Shown piece by piece: positions 18,245 to 27,573 of a DNA stretch of 64,000 nucleotides; the stretch's first letter is position 1; the number at the start of each line of letters is the position of its first letter. A program made the position numbers and the translations under genes. The stretch covers positions 6,351,501-6,415,500 of the forward strand of contig NZ_CP109599.1 in assembly GCF_036231945.1 (NCBI RefSeq), written 5' to 3'. The notes beneath the pieces were generated by a model. It did no database searches. It had not been told where the DNA came from and worked only from the letters and a program-made list of their open reading frames with translations. The stretch comes from Streptomyces sp. NBC_01429 (GTDB lineage: Bacteria; Actinomycetota; Actinomycetes; Streptomycetales; Streptomycetaceae).

Positions 18245-19326
18245 GGACCGCGCTCGTCATCGGCACCGGCCTGATGGGCACCTCCGCCGCGCTGGCGCTG
18301 GCCGGGCGCGGCATCACCGTCCATCTCAGCGACCACGACCCCACCCGGGCCCGTACCGCCGCCGCGCTCGGCGCGGGCACCGACGAGGTGCCCGAGGGCC
18401 CTGTCGACCTGGCGATCGTCGCCGTGCCCCCGGCCCATGTCGCCACCACCCTCGCCGCCGCCATGCGGGACGGCGTGGCCCGCGGCTATCTGGACGTGGC
18501 GAGCGTCAAGGGCGGTCCCCGGCGCGAACTGTCCGCACTGGGCGCCGACCTGAGCGCGTACATCGGTACGCACCCGATGGCCGGCAAGGAGCGCTCGGGG
18601 CCGCTCGCCGGGACCGCGGACCTCTTCGAGGGACGGCCCTGGGTGCTCACCCCGACCCCGGAGACCGACACCGAGGTGCTCAATCTGGCCCTGGAGCTGG
18701 TCGCGCTGTGCCGCGCCGTCCCGGTGGTCATGGACGCCGACGCGCACGACCGCGCCGTCGCCCTGGTCTCGCACACCCCCCAGCTGGTCTCCTCGATGGT
18801 CGCGGCCCGTCTGGAGGAGGCCGACGAGACGGCGGTGCGCCTGTGCGGGCAGGGCATCCGCGATGTCACCCGGATCGCGGCCTCCGACCCCGCGATGTGG
18901 GTCGAGATCCTCTCCGCCAACCCCGGCCCGGTCGCCGACGTGCTGACCGGGATCGCCGCCGACCTCGCCGAGACCGTCGAGTCGCTGCACGCCCTCCAGT
19001 CCGCCGACGACAGTGAACGGCGCAGCGGCACGGCCGGCATCGAGGACGTGCTGCGGCGCGGCAACGTCGGCCGGGTACGGGTGCCGGGCAAGCACGGCGC
19101 GGCCCCGTCGGCGTACGAGGTCGTGGCCGTCCTGATCAGCGACCGGCCGGGCGAGCTGGCCCGGATCTTCGCCGACGCGGGCCGTGCCGGGGTCAACGTG
19201 GAGGACGTACGGATCGAGCACGCCACCGGCCAGCAGGCGGGCCTCGTCCAGCTCATGGTGGAACCGGCGGCGGCCCCCGTCCTCGCGGCGGCCCTGCGCG
19301 AGCGCGGCTGGTCGATCAGGCAGTAG
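18241..19326 (+). CDS. tyrA: prephenate dehydrogenase
   Basis: A 361-residue NAD(P)-dependent prephenate dehydrogenase, making 4-hydroxyphenylpyruvate for tyrosine. The Rossmann motif is GTGLMGTSAALALAGRG at the N-terminus. The catalytic His lies in IGTHPMAGKERSG, a strong family signature, with VSHTPQLVSS further on. The C-terminal 80 residues form an ACT-like domain (VAVLISDRPGELARIFADAG), suggesting feedback control by tyrosine. The GTG start overlaps the chorismate mutase stop by four bases. Confidence 0.95.
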   Translation: MRTALVIGTGLMGTSAALALAGRGITVHLSDHDPTRARTAAALGAGTDEVPEGPVDLAIVAVPPAHVATTLAAAMRDGVARGYLDVASVKGGPRRELSALGADLSAYIGTHPMAGKERSGPLAGTADLFEGRPWVLTPTPETDTEVLNLALELVALCRAVPVVMDADAHDRAVALVSHTPQLVSSMVAARLEEADETAVRLCGQGIRDVTRIAASDPAMWVEILSANPGPVADVLTGIAADLAETVESLHALQSADDSERRSGTAGIEDVLRRGNVGRVRVPGKHGAAPSAYEVVAVLISDRPGELARIFADAGRAGVNVEDVRIEHATGQQAGLVQLMVEPAAAPVLAAALRERGWSIRQ

Positions 19327-19462
19327 CGGGCGGGAGCGGGCAGTAGCGGGCGGGCGGTACTACCGGCGGCACGGACGGCCCCGAGTACTCGGTAACCTTG
19401 TGCGGGGGCGTGTGCGCGTCCCCGCACATCCACCCCGTGAACCAGGAAGGTGTCCGCCCCCC

Positions 19463-20176
19463 GTGGAAACAGGAGCATCCCCCGTCCGGACCGTGCGCAA
19501 GCCGGTGATCGTCGCCATCGACGGGCCCTCCGGCACGGGCAAGTCGAGCACCTCGAAGGCCGTCGCCTCGCAGCTCGGGCTGAGCTACCTGGACACCGGC
19601 GCGCAGTACCGCGCGATGACCTGGTGGATGATCACCAACGGTGTCGACGTGAACGACCCCGCCGCCGTCGCCACCGCCGCCGCCAAGCCCGTCCTGGTCT
19701 CCGGCACCGACCCGGCGAACCCGACGATCACGGTGGACGGCGCGGACGCCGCGGCCCCGATCCGCACCCAGGAGGTCACCTCCCGGGTCAGCGCGGTCAG
19801 CGCCGTGCCCGAGGTGCGCACCCTCATCACCGAGCTCCAGCGCTCCATCGCCGCCTCGGCCGCAGGAGGCATCGTGGTCGAGGGCCGCGACATCGGGACG
19901 ACCGTCCTGCCCGACGCCGACCTCAAGATCTTCCTCACCGCCTCCCCGGAGGCCCGCGCGGCCCGCCGCAGCGGTGAGCTGAAGGGCAAGGACGCGGTGG
20001 ATGTCGCCGCCACCCGGGAGGCCCTGGTCAAGCGGGACACGGCGGACTCCAGCCGTAAGACCTCCCCGCTCGCCAAGGCCGGGGACGCCGTCGAGGTGGA
20101 CACCACGGACCTCACGCTCCAGCAGGTCATCGAGTGCGTGGTCACCCTGGTCGAGGAGAAGCGGGCCGCCGGGTGA
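19463..20176 (+). CDS. cmk: cytidylate kinase
   Basis: A 237-residue (d)CMP kinase that phosphorylates CMP/dCMP with ATP. The P-loop is AIDGPSGTGKSSTSKAVA at the N-terminus, LSYLDTGAQYRAMT is the nucleotide-binding signature and IVVEGRDIGTTVLPDADLK the conserved middle. The GTG at 19463 leaves a 14-residue leader; a second GTG seven codons before the P-loop region is possible. Its stop overlaps the acyltransferase start (GTGA), continuing a chain of coupled genes to der. The cmk-der order is conserved in actinobacteria. Confidence 0.96.
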   Translation: METGASPVRTVRKPVIVAIDGPSGTGKSSTSKAVASQLGLSYLDTGAQYRAMTWWMITNGVDVNDPAAVATAAAKPVLVSGTDPANPTITVDGADAAAPIRTQEVTSRVSAVSAVPEVRTLITELQRSIAASAAGGIVVEGRDIGTTVLPDADLKIFLTASPEARAARRSGELKGKDAVDVAATREALVKRDTADSSRKTSPLAKAGDAVEVDTTDLTLQQVIECVVTLVEEKRAAG

Positions 20177-20826
20177 ACGCGACGGGCGCGCCGCCCTCGG
20201 AGAAGGGCGCGGCGGTCGGCAGGGGCATCGGCATCGGGCTGATGTACGGGCTGTGGAAGCCGCGCGTACTGGGCGCCTGGCGCGTGCCGGCGCACGGGCC
20301 CGTCATACTGGCGGTGAACCACGCGCACAACATCGACGGCCCGATGGTGATGGGCACGGCGCCCCGGCCGGTGCACTTCCTCATCAAGAAGGAAGCCTTC
20401 ATCGGTCCGCTCGACCCGTTCCTGCACTCCATCGGACAGATCGAGGTGAACCGCTCGGTCGCCGACCGCACCGCGATCACCGACACGCTCGGGGTCCTCG
20501 CGGACGGCGGTGTGCTGGGGATCTTCCCGGAGGGCAGCAGGGGCGAGGGGGACTTCGCCTCGCTCCGCGCCGGGCTCGCGTACTTCGCCGTACGGTCGGG
20601 AGCACCGATCGTGCCGGTGGCGGTGCTGGGCTCCACGGAGCGCCCGGGCCGGCTGATACGGGGGCTGCCCGCGCTGCGCAGCCGGGTGGACGTCGTCTAC
20701 GGCGACGCCTTCGCGGCGGGCGAGGGAGGGCGGCGTACCCGCAAGGCCCTGGACGAGGCCACCGTACGGATCCAGGAGCGGCTGACCGCCCACCTGGAGT
20801 ACGCCCGGCGGTTCACCGGGCGGTAG
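20173..20826 (+). CDS. 1-acylglycerol-3-phosphate acyltransferase-like (PlsC family)
   Basis: A 217-residue PlsC-family acyltransferase, likely adding an acyl chain to lysophosphatidate at the cytoplasmic membrane. The catalytic HX4D box is NHAHNIDGP (His and Asp four apart), and the second block is IFPEGSRGEG. A third block reads GAPIVPVAVLGS. The GTG overlaps the cmk stop by four bases. It sits between cmk and der, a common place for this enzyme in Streptomyces and unrelated in pathway to its neighbours. Confidence 0.9.
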   Translation: MNATGAPPSEKGAAVGRGIGIGLMYGLWKPRVLGAWRVPAHGPVILAVNHAHNIDGPMVMGTAPRPVHFLIKKEAFIGPLDPFLHSIGQIEVNRSVADRTAITDTLGVLADGGVLGIFPEGSRGEGDFASLRAGLAYFAVRSGAPIVPVAVLGSTERPGRLIRGLPALRSRVDVVYGDAFAAGEGGRRTRKALDEATVRIQERLTAHLEYARRFTGR

Positions 20827-20897
20827 GACTTTGCACGACTTCAGTAGTGCGTCGCGAGCCGTGGCGCACCGATCACGATGAACGAGGTACGGACTTC

Positions 20898-22358
20898 ATG
20901 AACGACCAGATCGACTCCGGCGACGAGCACGGAGAGCTTGGCGACGCCGAGTACACGGACTTCATGGAGCTTGCCGCCCAGGAAGGGTTCGACGCCGAGG
21001 AGGTGGAGGGCGCGATCGACGAGGCCGGTCACGGCCCGCTGCCCGTCCTCGCGGTCGTCGGCCGCCCCAATGTCGGCAAGTCGACCCTCGTGAATCGCAT
21101 CATCGGCCGCCGTGAGGCCGTGGTCGAGGACAAGCCGGGCGTCACCCGGGACCGTGTCACCTACGAGGCCGAGTGGGCCGGCCGCCGCTTCAAGATCGTC
21201 GACACCGGCGGCTGGGAGCAGGACGTGCTGGGCATCGACGCCTCCGTGGCCGCCCAGGCCGAGTACGCGATCGAGGCCGCCGACGCGGTGGTCTTCGTGG
21301 TGGACTCCACCGTCGGCGCCACCGACACCGACGAGGCCGTGGTCCGGCTGCTGCGCAAGGCGGGCAAGCCCGTGGTGCTCTGCGCCAACAAGGTCGACGG
21401 ACAGAGCGGCGAGGCCGACGCGACGGCGCTCTGGTCGCTCGGGCTCGGCGAGCCCCACCCGGTCTCCTCGCTGCACGGACGCGGCACCGGCGACATGCTG
21501 GACGCGGTGCTCGAAGCACTGCCGGAGGCGCCGGAGCAGACCTTCGGGACGGTGCTGGGCGGCCCCCGCCGCATCGCGCTGATCGGCCGCCCGAATGTCG
21601 GCAAGTCGTCCCTGCTGAACAAGGTCGCGGGCGAGGACCGCGTCGTCGTCAACGAGGTCGCGGGCACCACGCGCGACCCGGTGGACGAGCTGATCCAGCT
21701 GGGCGGCACCGTCTGGAAGTTCATCGACACGGCGGGCATCCGCCGCAAGGTCCACCTCCAGGAGGGCGCGGACTACTACGCGTCGCTGCGGACCGCCGCC
21801 GCCGTCGAGAAGGCCGAGGTCGCGGTCGTACTGATCGACACGAGCGAGTCCATCTCCGTCCAGGACCAGCGGATCATCACGATGGCGGTCGAGGCGGGCC
21901 GCGCGCTGGTCATCGCGTACAACAAGTGGGACACGCTCGACGAGGAGCGGCGTTACTACCTGGAGCGCGAGATCGAGACCGAGCTGGCCCAGGTCGCATG
22001 GGCGCCCCGGGTGAATGTCTCGGCGCGTACGGGCCGCCACATGGAGCGGCTCGTTCCGGCCATCGAGACGGCCATCGCGGGGTGGGAGACCCGGGTGCCG
22101 ACCGGCCGGCTCAACGCCTTCCTCGGCGAGCTGGTCGCCGCCCACCCGCATCCGGTCCGCGGCGGCAAGCAGCCGCGCATCCTGTTCGGTACGCAGGCGG
22201 GCACGAAGCCGCCGCGCTTCGTCCTCTTCGCCTCCGGCTTCATCGAGCACGGCTACCGGCGGTTCGTGGAGCGCCGGCTGCGCGAGGAGTTCGGCTTCAC
22301 GGGCACCCCGATCCACATCTCCGTACGGGTGCGCGAGAAGCGCGGCCGCAAGAAGTGA
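20898..22358 (+). CDS. der: ribosome biogenesis GTPase Der (EngA)
   Basis: A 486-residue double-GTPase needed for 50S ribosome maturation. G1 motifs occur twice: VVGRPNVGKSTLVNRI and LIGRPNVGKSSLLNKV. The switch regions PGVTRD and AGTTRD, the DTGG and DTAG motifs and the NKVD/NKWD specificity motifs are all present. The C-terminal KH-like domain includes HGYRRFVERRLREEFGFTG. An acidic leader of about 45 residues precedes the first GTPase domain, as in other actinobacteria. The ATG was chosen for the leader sequence and lies 71 bases after the acyltransferase gene. Confidence 0.97.
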   Translation: MNDQIDSGDEHGELGDAEYTDFMELAAQEGFDAEEVEGAIDEAGHGPLPVLAVVGRPNVGKSTLVNRIIGRREAVVEDKPGVTRDRVTYEAEWAGRRFKIVDTGGWEQDVLGIDASVAAQAEYAIEAADAVVFVVDSTVGATDTDEAVVRLLRKAGKPVVLCANKVDGQSGEADATALWSLGLGEPHPVSSLHGRGTGDMLDAVLEALPEAPEQTFGTVLGGPRRIALIGRPNVGKSSLLNKVAGEDRVVVNEVAGTTRDPVDELIQLGGTVWKFIDTAGIRRKVHLQEGADYYASLRTAAAVEKAEVAVVLIDTSESISVQDQRIITMAVEAGRALVIAYNKWDTLDEERRYYLEREIETELAQVAWAPRVNVSARTGRHMERLVPAIETAIAGWETRVPTGRLNAFLGELVAAHPHPVRGGKQPRILFGTQAGTKPPRFVLFASGFIEHGYRRFVERRLREEFGFTGTPIHISVRVREKRGRKK

Positions 22359-22365
22359 CACAGAG

Positions 22366-22411
22366 CGGTGGGGCCCGGTACGGATCATCCGTACCGGGCC
22401 CCACCGTTTTT
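22366..22411 (+). terminator. rho-independent terminator after der
   Basis: A perfect 19-base-pair stem (22366-22384 with 22388-22406) with loop TCA is followed by TTTTT, starting 8 bases after the der stop. It is the only hairpin in the window with a classical U tract, and it should end the aroH-to-der transcript. Confidence 0.93.
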
Positions 22412-22440
22412 CGCTGCCGGCCCCCCCCGGACCTCTCCGT

Positions 22441-22890
22441 TCAGACCGAGCGGCGCGGCCCCGGGGGCAGCGCGGCCTGGGGGCGTCCGTGCTGCCGGGG
22501 GTCCCGCTGCCAGGAACCCGGCTGTGGCGTATGGCCGAGGCCGCCGTACCCCCCGTACCCGCCGTAGCCGCCGTGTGAGGCGTGCAGGCCGGTACCGAAG
22601 GCCGTGAAGCCGAGATTCTCCTCATTGCTCCGGTCGCCGGGCAGCGCCCGGAACGAGCGGCGGAATTCGGAGTAGAGCGCGTCGTAGATCGGGGTGGTGG
22701 AGAACCCGTCCCCCACGTCGTGCGCGGGGCGCATGGAGGGGATCTGGCTCTGGTACTGGGGGCGGGAGGGGTCGTATGAGTGCACGTACGTGCCAACGAC
22801 CCCGTCGTCCGTGGGATGCGGGCTCCCGGCGGAATTCGCCTGCGACGGTGGTGGCCGCAGCCGACGGGTCGGGCTGGTGACCTCGGTCAC
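22441..22890 (-). CDS. hypothetical protein, Gly/Tyr-rich tail
   Basis: A 149-residue protein of unknown function. The first half reads VTEVTSPTRRLRPP and then GVVGTYVHSYDPSRPQYQSQ; the middle FSTTPIYDALYSEFRRSFRALPGDR is the best-looking conserved segment. The tail contains HGGYGGYGGYGGLGH and is disordered. The GTG overlaps the stop of the upstream gene (GTGA), so the two are coupled. No signal peptide or membrane segment is seen. Confidence 0.65.
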   Translation of the reverse strand: MTEVTSPTRRLRPPPSQANSAGSPHPTDDGVVGTYVHSYDPSRPQYQSQIPSMRPAHDVGDGFSTTPIYDALYSEFRRSFRALPGDRSNEENLGFTAFGTGLHASHGGYGGYGGYGGLGHTPQPGSWQRDPRQHGRPQAALPPGPRRSV

Positions 22891-23672
22891 GTCCCGGCCA
22901 GGGGCATCGCGGCGGCGACCAGCCGCCCGTTCGCCGCGGCCTTCTCCAGCGCGTCGCGCATCAGGTCCTCGCGCGGCTGCTGGCCGATCGAGCCGACCGG
23001 GGCGGCGAAGACCAGGACGGTCTTCGACTTGTTGGCCGCAGTCCGCCAGCCCTCGGTGACCTGGAGCGGCTGGTGGGCCTGCCACCAGGCGACCGGGCTG
23101 CCGCCGCCCGTACCGGGCTGGAGCACGGCGTGCAGCTGGCCCATGGCGAGCAGCACCGACCAGCCGTCCAGTGTGCCCGGCGCCTGGTTCAGATCACCGA
23201 CCGGCTGGAACCCCTGCTCGATCAGGAGCTGGAGGAACTCGTCGGTGACGCTGTCGGAGCCGGGGCGGGCGATCGGGGCCGTCGGCTCGACGACCAGGGC
23301 GGGGTGCAGCTCTTCCTCGATGAGCACCAGACCGCTGGTGACACCGAGAACGGCCTGGCTGCCCGCGGCGGGGGCGGCGCCCGGCGGCTGCGGCTCGCTG
23401 CCGGTGATCGACCGGACCGCTCCCTTGAGCTGGTCCTCGGCGACCTGGACGACCTGGGAGGGAATGCAGGTGGCGTGGGCGAAGGCGAGAACCGCGGTCT
23501 CCTCACCGACGAACAGGACGGTGCTGGTCCGCTCCTGGTCGGAGTCGCCGGGGGTCCGGCAGGAGGTGCAGTCGTAACTGCCCGGGGAGTTCTCGCCGGC
23601 GAGCAGCCGGTCGGCTTCTTCGTCGCCGATCTCGGCGCGGACGTCCTCGCTGACATCGAGCATGCGCGGCAC
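22887..23672 (-). CDS. conserved hypothetical protein
   Basis: A 261-residue cytoplasmic protein that I do not recognise. Early residues include SYDCTSCRTPGDSD, a single CxxC pair that might bind metal, followed by TSTVLFVGEETAVLAFAHATC. The C-terminal half is globular: IEQGFQPVGDLNQAPGTLDG, then SPVAWWQAHQPLQVTEGW and SKTVLVFAAPVGSIGQQPRE. The start is GTG with GAGGAG about 8 bases upstream. It is the first gene of a two-gene leftward unit convergent with der. Confidence 0.7.
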   Translation of the reverse strand: MPRMLDVSEDVRAEIGDEEADRLLAGENSPGSYDCTSCRTPGDSDQERTSTVLFVGEETAVLAFAHATCIPSQVVQVAEDQLKGAVRSITGSEPQPPGAAPAAGSQAVLGVTSGLVLIEEELHPALVVEPTAPIARPGSDSVTDEFLQLLIEQGFQPVGDLNQAPGTLDGWSVLLAMGQLHAVLQPGTGGGSPVAWWQAHQPLQVTEGWRTAANKSKTVLVFAAPVGSIGQQPREDLMRDALEKAAANGRLVAAAMPLAGT

Positions 23673-24126
23673 GGGTGGCTCCTCGAACTCGGTGCGTGGG
23701 CCGGGCTGTTCCCGGCTCGTACAGAGACAACGGGCGAGCCGTGGCAGGGGTCACGCCGCTGGCCGAAACTCGTCCCCGCTCCATCGGGGCCCCGGCGCCC
23801 GCGGCGGCCGGTCTCCGGACGGGAATCGTGCGGCGGTCCTGCGGACGGTGCGGGGAAAGCGTGAATTCTCTCCGGTCCGGAAAAGGGATAGGAAGATCGA
23901 CGGGACATCCCGAAGAGGAATTCGGCGAAGGTAGATTTATGTGATCTTCGAGATCGCGGAATTCTTCGGAAGTAAGGCGCCGAGGGGCCGTTTGAGTGAT
24001 GCGCGCCGCATCCGGAGCGTGTGGGGATCCTGTGACACAAGCGTGACCGCCAAGGGACCTGAACCTTCCCGTTCGGCTATCCCGTTCGGCTTCCTTCACC
24101 GCTCCCGGCCGCCTACGGTGAGTGGT
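23673..24126. promoter_or_regulatory. divergent intergenic region
   Basis: These 454 bases separate the leftward hypothetical pair from the I78-type inhibitor gene. Open frames here have no coding character. The segment 23880-23960 is AT-richer and contains a GATCT-TCG-AGATC hairpin (23943-23955) and two GAATTC sites. Close to the inhibitor gene is a tandem pair of TCCCGTTCGGCT (24067-24078 and 24080-24091). Confidence 0.35.
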
Positions 24127-24342
24127 ATGGCACCGATACCGACTCCACCCCGACAGCCCGCCGACGCCCCCGAGTCCTATGTCGGCCTCGACGCCGCGAA
24201 CGCCGAACGGCAGGCCCGGGAGCGCGGCTGGACGCATGTGCGCGCGCTGCCGCCCGGCTCGATCATCACGATGGAGTTCGTCGCGAGCCGGATCAACTTC
24301 GAGGTCGCGGACGGCCGGGTGATCCGCTGCTGGCTGGGCTGA
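24127..24342 (+). CDS. I78-family peptidase inhibitor-like protein
   Basis: A 71-residue protein matching the I78 inhibitor fold: YVGLDAANAERQARERGWT, then VRALPPGSIITMEFVASRIN and FEVADGRVIRCWLG. The relatives are small inhibitors of subtilisin- or chymotrypsin-like serine proteases. No signal peptide is present, so it would act inside the cell, perhaps shielding against the strain's own proteases; that is inference. The ATG start gives the usual length. Confidence 0.75.
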   Translation: MAPIPTPPRQPADAPESYVGLDAANAERQARERGWTHVRALPPGSIITMEFVASRINFEVADGRVIRCWLG

Positions 24343-24372
24343 CCGGCGCCGCCCCGCGAGCACCCCGTACCG

Positions 24373-24402
24373 CGAGAGCCCCGGCCTCGGCCGGGGCTCT
24401 CG
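24373..24402. terminator. bidirectional hairpin between I78 and PAP2 genes
   Basis: A 14-base-pair stem CGAGAGCCCCGGCC with its complement, two-base loop TC, lies between the converging genes, 31 bases after the inhibitor stop and 43 bases after the PAP2 stop. No U tract. Confidence 0.8.
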
Positions 24403-24444
24403 TCATGGGGCGCGCTGTCGCGGGGGTACGGGCCCGGTGGGCGC

Positions 24445-25434
24445 TCAGCCGCCGGTCAGCGGCCGTGAGCGCGGCGGGCGGCGGCTGCCGGCCGGGGTCA
24501 CCGGGGTCCGCTCCGAGCGCACCGCGTGCTGCCGGGGCTGGGCGGTGAGCTGACCCGCGCCCCGGCCCGCGGCCGCCGGACGTCCGCCGTGACCGGCGCC
24601 CACGTGCTCGCAGGGCTGCTCCTCGGCGACGTCCGCCTCGTGGGGGACCGGCACCGGCGTCCTGGGGACACCGACGGCCACCGGGGCCGCCAGGACCCGC
24701 CTGCGGCTCTCCCGCCAGCGCGCGCGCACCTCCAGGATCGCCCGTTCGGCGCGGCCGATCAGCGGCTCGGCCCAGGGCAGCGCCAGCAGGATCAGCAGAC
24801 CGGCGGCCCAGCCGAGCAGCACATCGCTCAGCCAGTGCGTACCGAGGTACACGGTCGTCGCACCGACCCCCAGCGCGACCAGGGCCGACATGATCGACAG
24901 ATAGCGCCTGGCCCGTGGCGTGGTGGCCAGATAGGCGAGGATTCCCCAGGTCACGACGGCGTTGGCGGTGTGTCCCGAAGGAAATATATCGCCGCCGGCG
25001 AAGAGCTCCGCCGAGCCGATCTGGGTCGCGTAGTGGGGGCCGAGCCGCCCGAGGCCGAGCTTCACCGCGCCGACGGTCACGTTCAGCGCGAGCAGCGCGG
25101 CGCCGAGCGTCAGCAGCGGGCGCAGCGTGTGCTGGCGCCAGGAGCGCCAGCCCAGCCAGGCCGCGATCATCACGGCGGTCGGGCCGCGCTGGCCGAGCAC
25201 CACGAAATAGTCGAGGAAGGGGTGCAGGTCCGGCCACTGCTGATAGGGCCGGAAGAGCATGATCTTCCAGTCGAGGATCACCAGCGAGGACGAGACGAGC
25301 ACGGCGACGACGATGGCGACATAGAACGCCAAGGTCCCGCCGAAGAGAGCCGTGCGGGTGCGGCTCATCCGCGGGATCTCTATCTTCGGCGGTTCCGGCT
25401 CCCGGTCCAGGCGGGCAAAGATGTCGGTACGCAC
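24445..25434 (-). CDS. PAP2-family phosphatase, membrane
   Basis: A 329-residue integral membrane phosphatase of the PAP2 (type 2 phosphatidic acid phosphatase) superfamily. Six hydrophobic helices lie between about residues 28 and 235. The three catalytic blocks are KLGLGRLGP (KX6RP-like), FPSGHTAN (PSGH) and YLGTHWLSDVL (the His-Asp block). Substrates could be undecaprenyl pyrophosphate or phosphatidate; sequence does not decide. The last 90 residues form a cytoplasmic, Pro/Arg-rich disordered tail (SRRRVLAAPVAVG to RSRPLTGG) longer than usual for the family. Confidence 0.9.
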   Translation of the reverse strand: MRTDIFARLDREPEPPKIEIPRMSRTRTALFGGTLAFYVAIVVAVLVSSSLVILDWKIMLFRPYQQWPDLHPFLDYFVVLGQRGPTAVMIAAWLGWRSWRQHTLRPLLTLGAALLALNVTVGAVKLGLGRLGPHYATQIGSAELFAGGDIFPSGHTANAVVTWGILAYLATTPRARRYLSIMSALVALGVGATTVYLGTHWLSDVLLGWAAGLLILLALPWAEPLIGRAERAILEVRARWRESRRRVLAAPVAVGVPRTPVPVPHEADVAEEQPCEHVGAGHGGRPAAAGRGAGQLTAQPRQHAVRSERTPVTPAGSRRPPRSRPLTGG

Positions 25435-25872
25435 CTAAAGGACGTTACAGCGAGTGAGTGACCGAACCGGTCGATCCGGTCTCTTCGTGATGACGATGTG
25501 ATGTGGAGTGGGTCTCGGTTCGTATTTTATCCGCGGCTTATCCGTGATGGTTCCCGAAATTCAAGGGACCTTGGTCTCTATTCATCGGTACGCGGTTTCG
25601 GGAAGTGTGATTGCGCGGCACGGAAATGGTTCACCGCTCGGACGCGTGGAGTTTCCCTCGTGCTCACGCGCGCTTCGCGGTCCCGGACCGGGCCCCGGGA
25701 GAGTGGCGTACGCCACACTCCCTGGTCAGAGCGGTGAGACATGCGCCACGTGACACACGCGATCACTCGCGTACGCTGTCGGCTCACTCGCCCGCCGATG
25801 CCGGGCCGCCCCGCCGGGTCTCCCCGGCCGGTGGGCCCGCCGAGCGCGAGGGACGCACTGGGAGGTACGCAG
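25435..25872. promoter_or_regulatory. divergent intergenic region, PAP2 / exporter
   Basis: These 438 bases are clearly AT-richer from 25440 to 25640 and hold no gene. A perfect inverted repeat ACGCGA-TCAC-TCGCGT (25757-25772) lies about 100 bases before the exporter start and could be an operator for a local TetR- or MarR-type repressor, although none is encoded nearby. A CACGTG hexamer lies just upstream at 25747. Confidence 0.4.
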
Positions 25873-27573
25873 ATGTCCGGGACCGCCACGGCCGGAGCAC
25901 GCGTGCGCGGCGCCGCTGACGGGGCCAACCGCTGGATCGTCCTGGCCGTCCTCTGCGTCAGTCTGCTGCTGGTCGCGCTCGACGCGACGGTGCTGCACGT
26001 CGCCGTGCCGGCCGTCACCGCCGATCTCGCCCCCAGCGGGGTCGGGCTGCTGTGGATCGTGGACGCCTACCCGCTGGTCTGCGCCTCGCTGCTGATCCTC
26101 TTCGGCACGCTCGGCGACCGCGTCGGGCGGCGCCGGATCCTGCTGACGGGATACGGGATCTTCGCGGTCGCCTCGGCGGCCGCCGCCTTCGCCCCCACCC
26201 CCGGAGTACTGATCGGCGCCCGCGCCCTGCTGGGGGTGGGCGGCGCGATGATCATGCCGGCGACCCTCTCCGTCCTGCGCGCGGTCTTCCCCGACCGGCG
26301 CGAACGCGCCATGGCCATCGGCATCTGGACGGCGGTCGCCGCCGTCGGCGCGGCCGTCGGACCCGTACTCGGCGGCTTCCTCGTCGAACACTTCTGGTGG
26401 GGCTCGGTCTTCCTCGTCAACATCCCGCTGCTGGCCGTCCTGCTGCCGCTCGGCCGCTTCGTCCTGCCCGAGTCGCGGGGCCCTGCTGACGGGCCCTGGG
26501 ACGTGACCGGCGCGCTGATGGCGGCGGCCGGGGTGCTCGGGGTGGTCTACGGCGTGAAGCGGCTGGGGGCCGGTGAGGGGCCGCTCGGCCCCGCGACGCT
26601 GGCGCCGCTGTGCCTGGGCGCGGCCTTCCTGATCGTCTTCGTCCGCAGGCAGCGGCGCCGGAGGCATCCGCTGATCGACATGCGGATGTTCGGCAGGCCC
26701 ACCTTCGCCACCTCCGTCGGCTGCATCGTCCTCGCCATGCTGGCGCTGGTCGGCCTGGAGCTGATCGCCGTCCAGTACCTCCAGCTGGTGCTGGGGCTCA
26801 GCCCGCTGGAGACCGGACTGCGGCTGCTGCCGCTCACCTTCGCCGCCATGGCGGCGGGCGTGACGGGCTCCGCCACGCTGCGCCGGGCCGGCCCGCGCCG
26901 GATGGTGGCCTGGGGCTTCGTCCTCACCGCCGTCGCCGTACTGCTGCTGGTCCAGATGGGGCAGCACGACCGGCCCGCGCTGCTGACCACGGGGTTCGTG
27001 CTGCTCGGCTTCGGGCTCCAGACCACGCTGTTCGGCGCGTACGAGTCGATGCTCAGCGAGGCCCCCGCTGACCAGGCGGGCGGCGCCGCGGCCATCGGGG
27101 AGACCTCGTACCAGCTCGGCGCCGGCCTGGGCATAGCGCTGCTCGGCAGTGTGATGAACGCCGTGTACGCGCCTGGTCTGGAGTCGGTGAAGGGCGTTCC
27201 GCGCGAGGCGGGGGCGGCCGCCGCCGGCTCGCTCGGCGAGGCGTACCGGGTGGCGGGCGGGCTCGGCGGGCCGGCGGGGGAGGCCCTGCGGACCGCCGCA
27301 CGTCACTCGTTCGTGCAAGGACTGCATGTGACGTTGCTGGTGAGCGCGGCGCTGCTGCTGCTCGGCGCGCTGGCCGCGCTGCGGCTGCCGAGGCGTATGG
27401 AGTGCCCGCCGCAGACGGCGGACGAGCCGCTCGGACCGAGGGCGGTACGTCCGCGCGTCTCGCCCGAACACCGCTCCTCCCCGGCCCGCGTCGTGGCCGC
27501 GCTCCCGGAGGGAGTCGTGCCGGCGGCCGCCGGACCCACCCGGCGGGCCGGGTCTGGACGAGCGGCACGCTGA
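25873..27573 (+). CDS. MFS drug exporter, DHA2 (EmrB/QacA-like)
   Basis: A 566-residue major facilitator with about 14 transmembrane helices, the DHA2 layout. Motif A appears as GTLGDRVGRRRIL after helix 2, and the first helix carries LLVALDATVLHVAVPAV, the usual motif D1. Proton-driven export of antibiotics, dyes or lipophilic cations is expected; the substrate is unknown. The ATG has a GGAGGT six bases upstream. The final 60 residues are a cytoplasmic Pro/Arg/Ala tail. Confidence 0.92.
   Translation: MSGTATAGARVRGAADGANRWIVLAVLCVSLLLVALDATVLHVAVPAVTADLAPSGVGLLWIVDAYPLVCASLLILFGTLGDRVGRRRILLTGYGIFAVASAAAAFAPTPGVLIGARALLGVGGAMIMPATLSVLRAVFPDRRERAMAIGIWTAVAAVGAAVGPVLGGFLVEHFWWGSVFLVNIPLLAVLLPLGRFVLPESRGPADGPWDVTGALMAAAGVLGVVYGVKRLGAGEGPLGPATLAPLCLGAAFLIVFVRRQRRRRHPLIDMRMFGRPTFATSVGCIVLAMLALVGLELIAVQYLQLVLGLSPLETGLRLLPLTFAAMAAGVTGSATLRRAGPRRMVAWGFVLTAVAVLLLVQMGQHDRPALLTTGFVLLGFGLQTTLFGAYESMLSEAPADQAGGAAAIGETSYQLGAGLGIALLGSVMNAVYAPGLESVKGVPREAGAAAAGSLGEAYRVAGGLGGPAGEALRTAARHSFVQGLHVTLLVSAALLLLGALAALRLPRRMECPPQTADEPLGPRAVRPRVSPEHRSSPARVVAALPEGVVPAAAGPTRRAGSGRAAR

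Noticed and set aside
22366..22411. Possible riboswitch downstream of der
   Set aside because: A single perfect stem with a U tract directly after the stop is a terminator.
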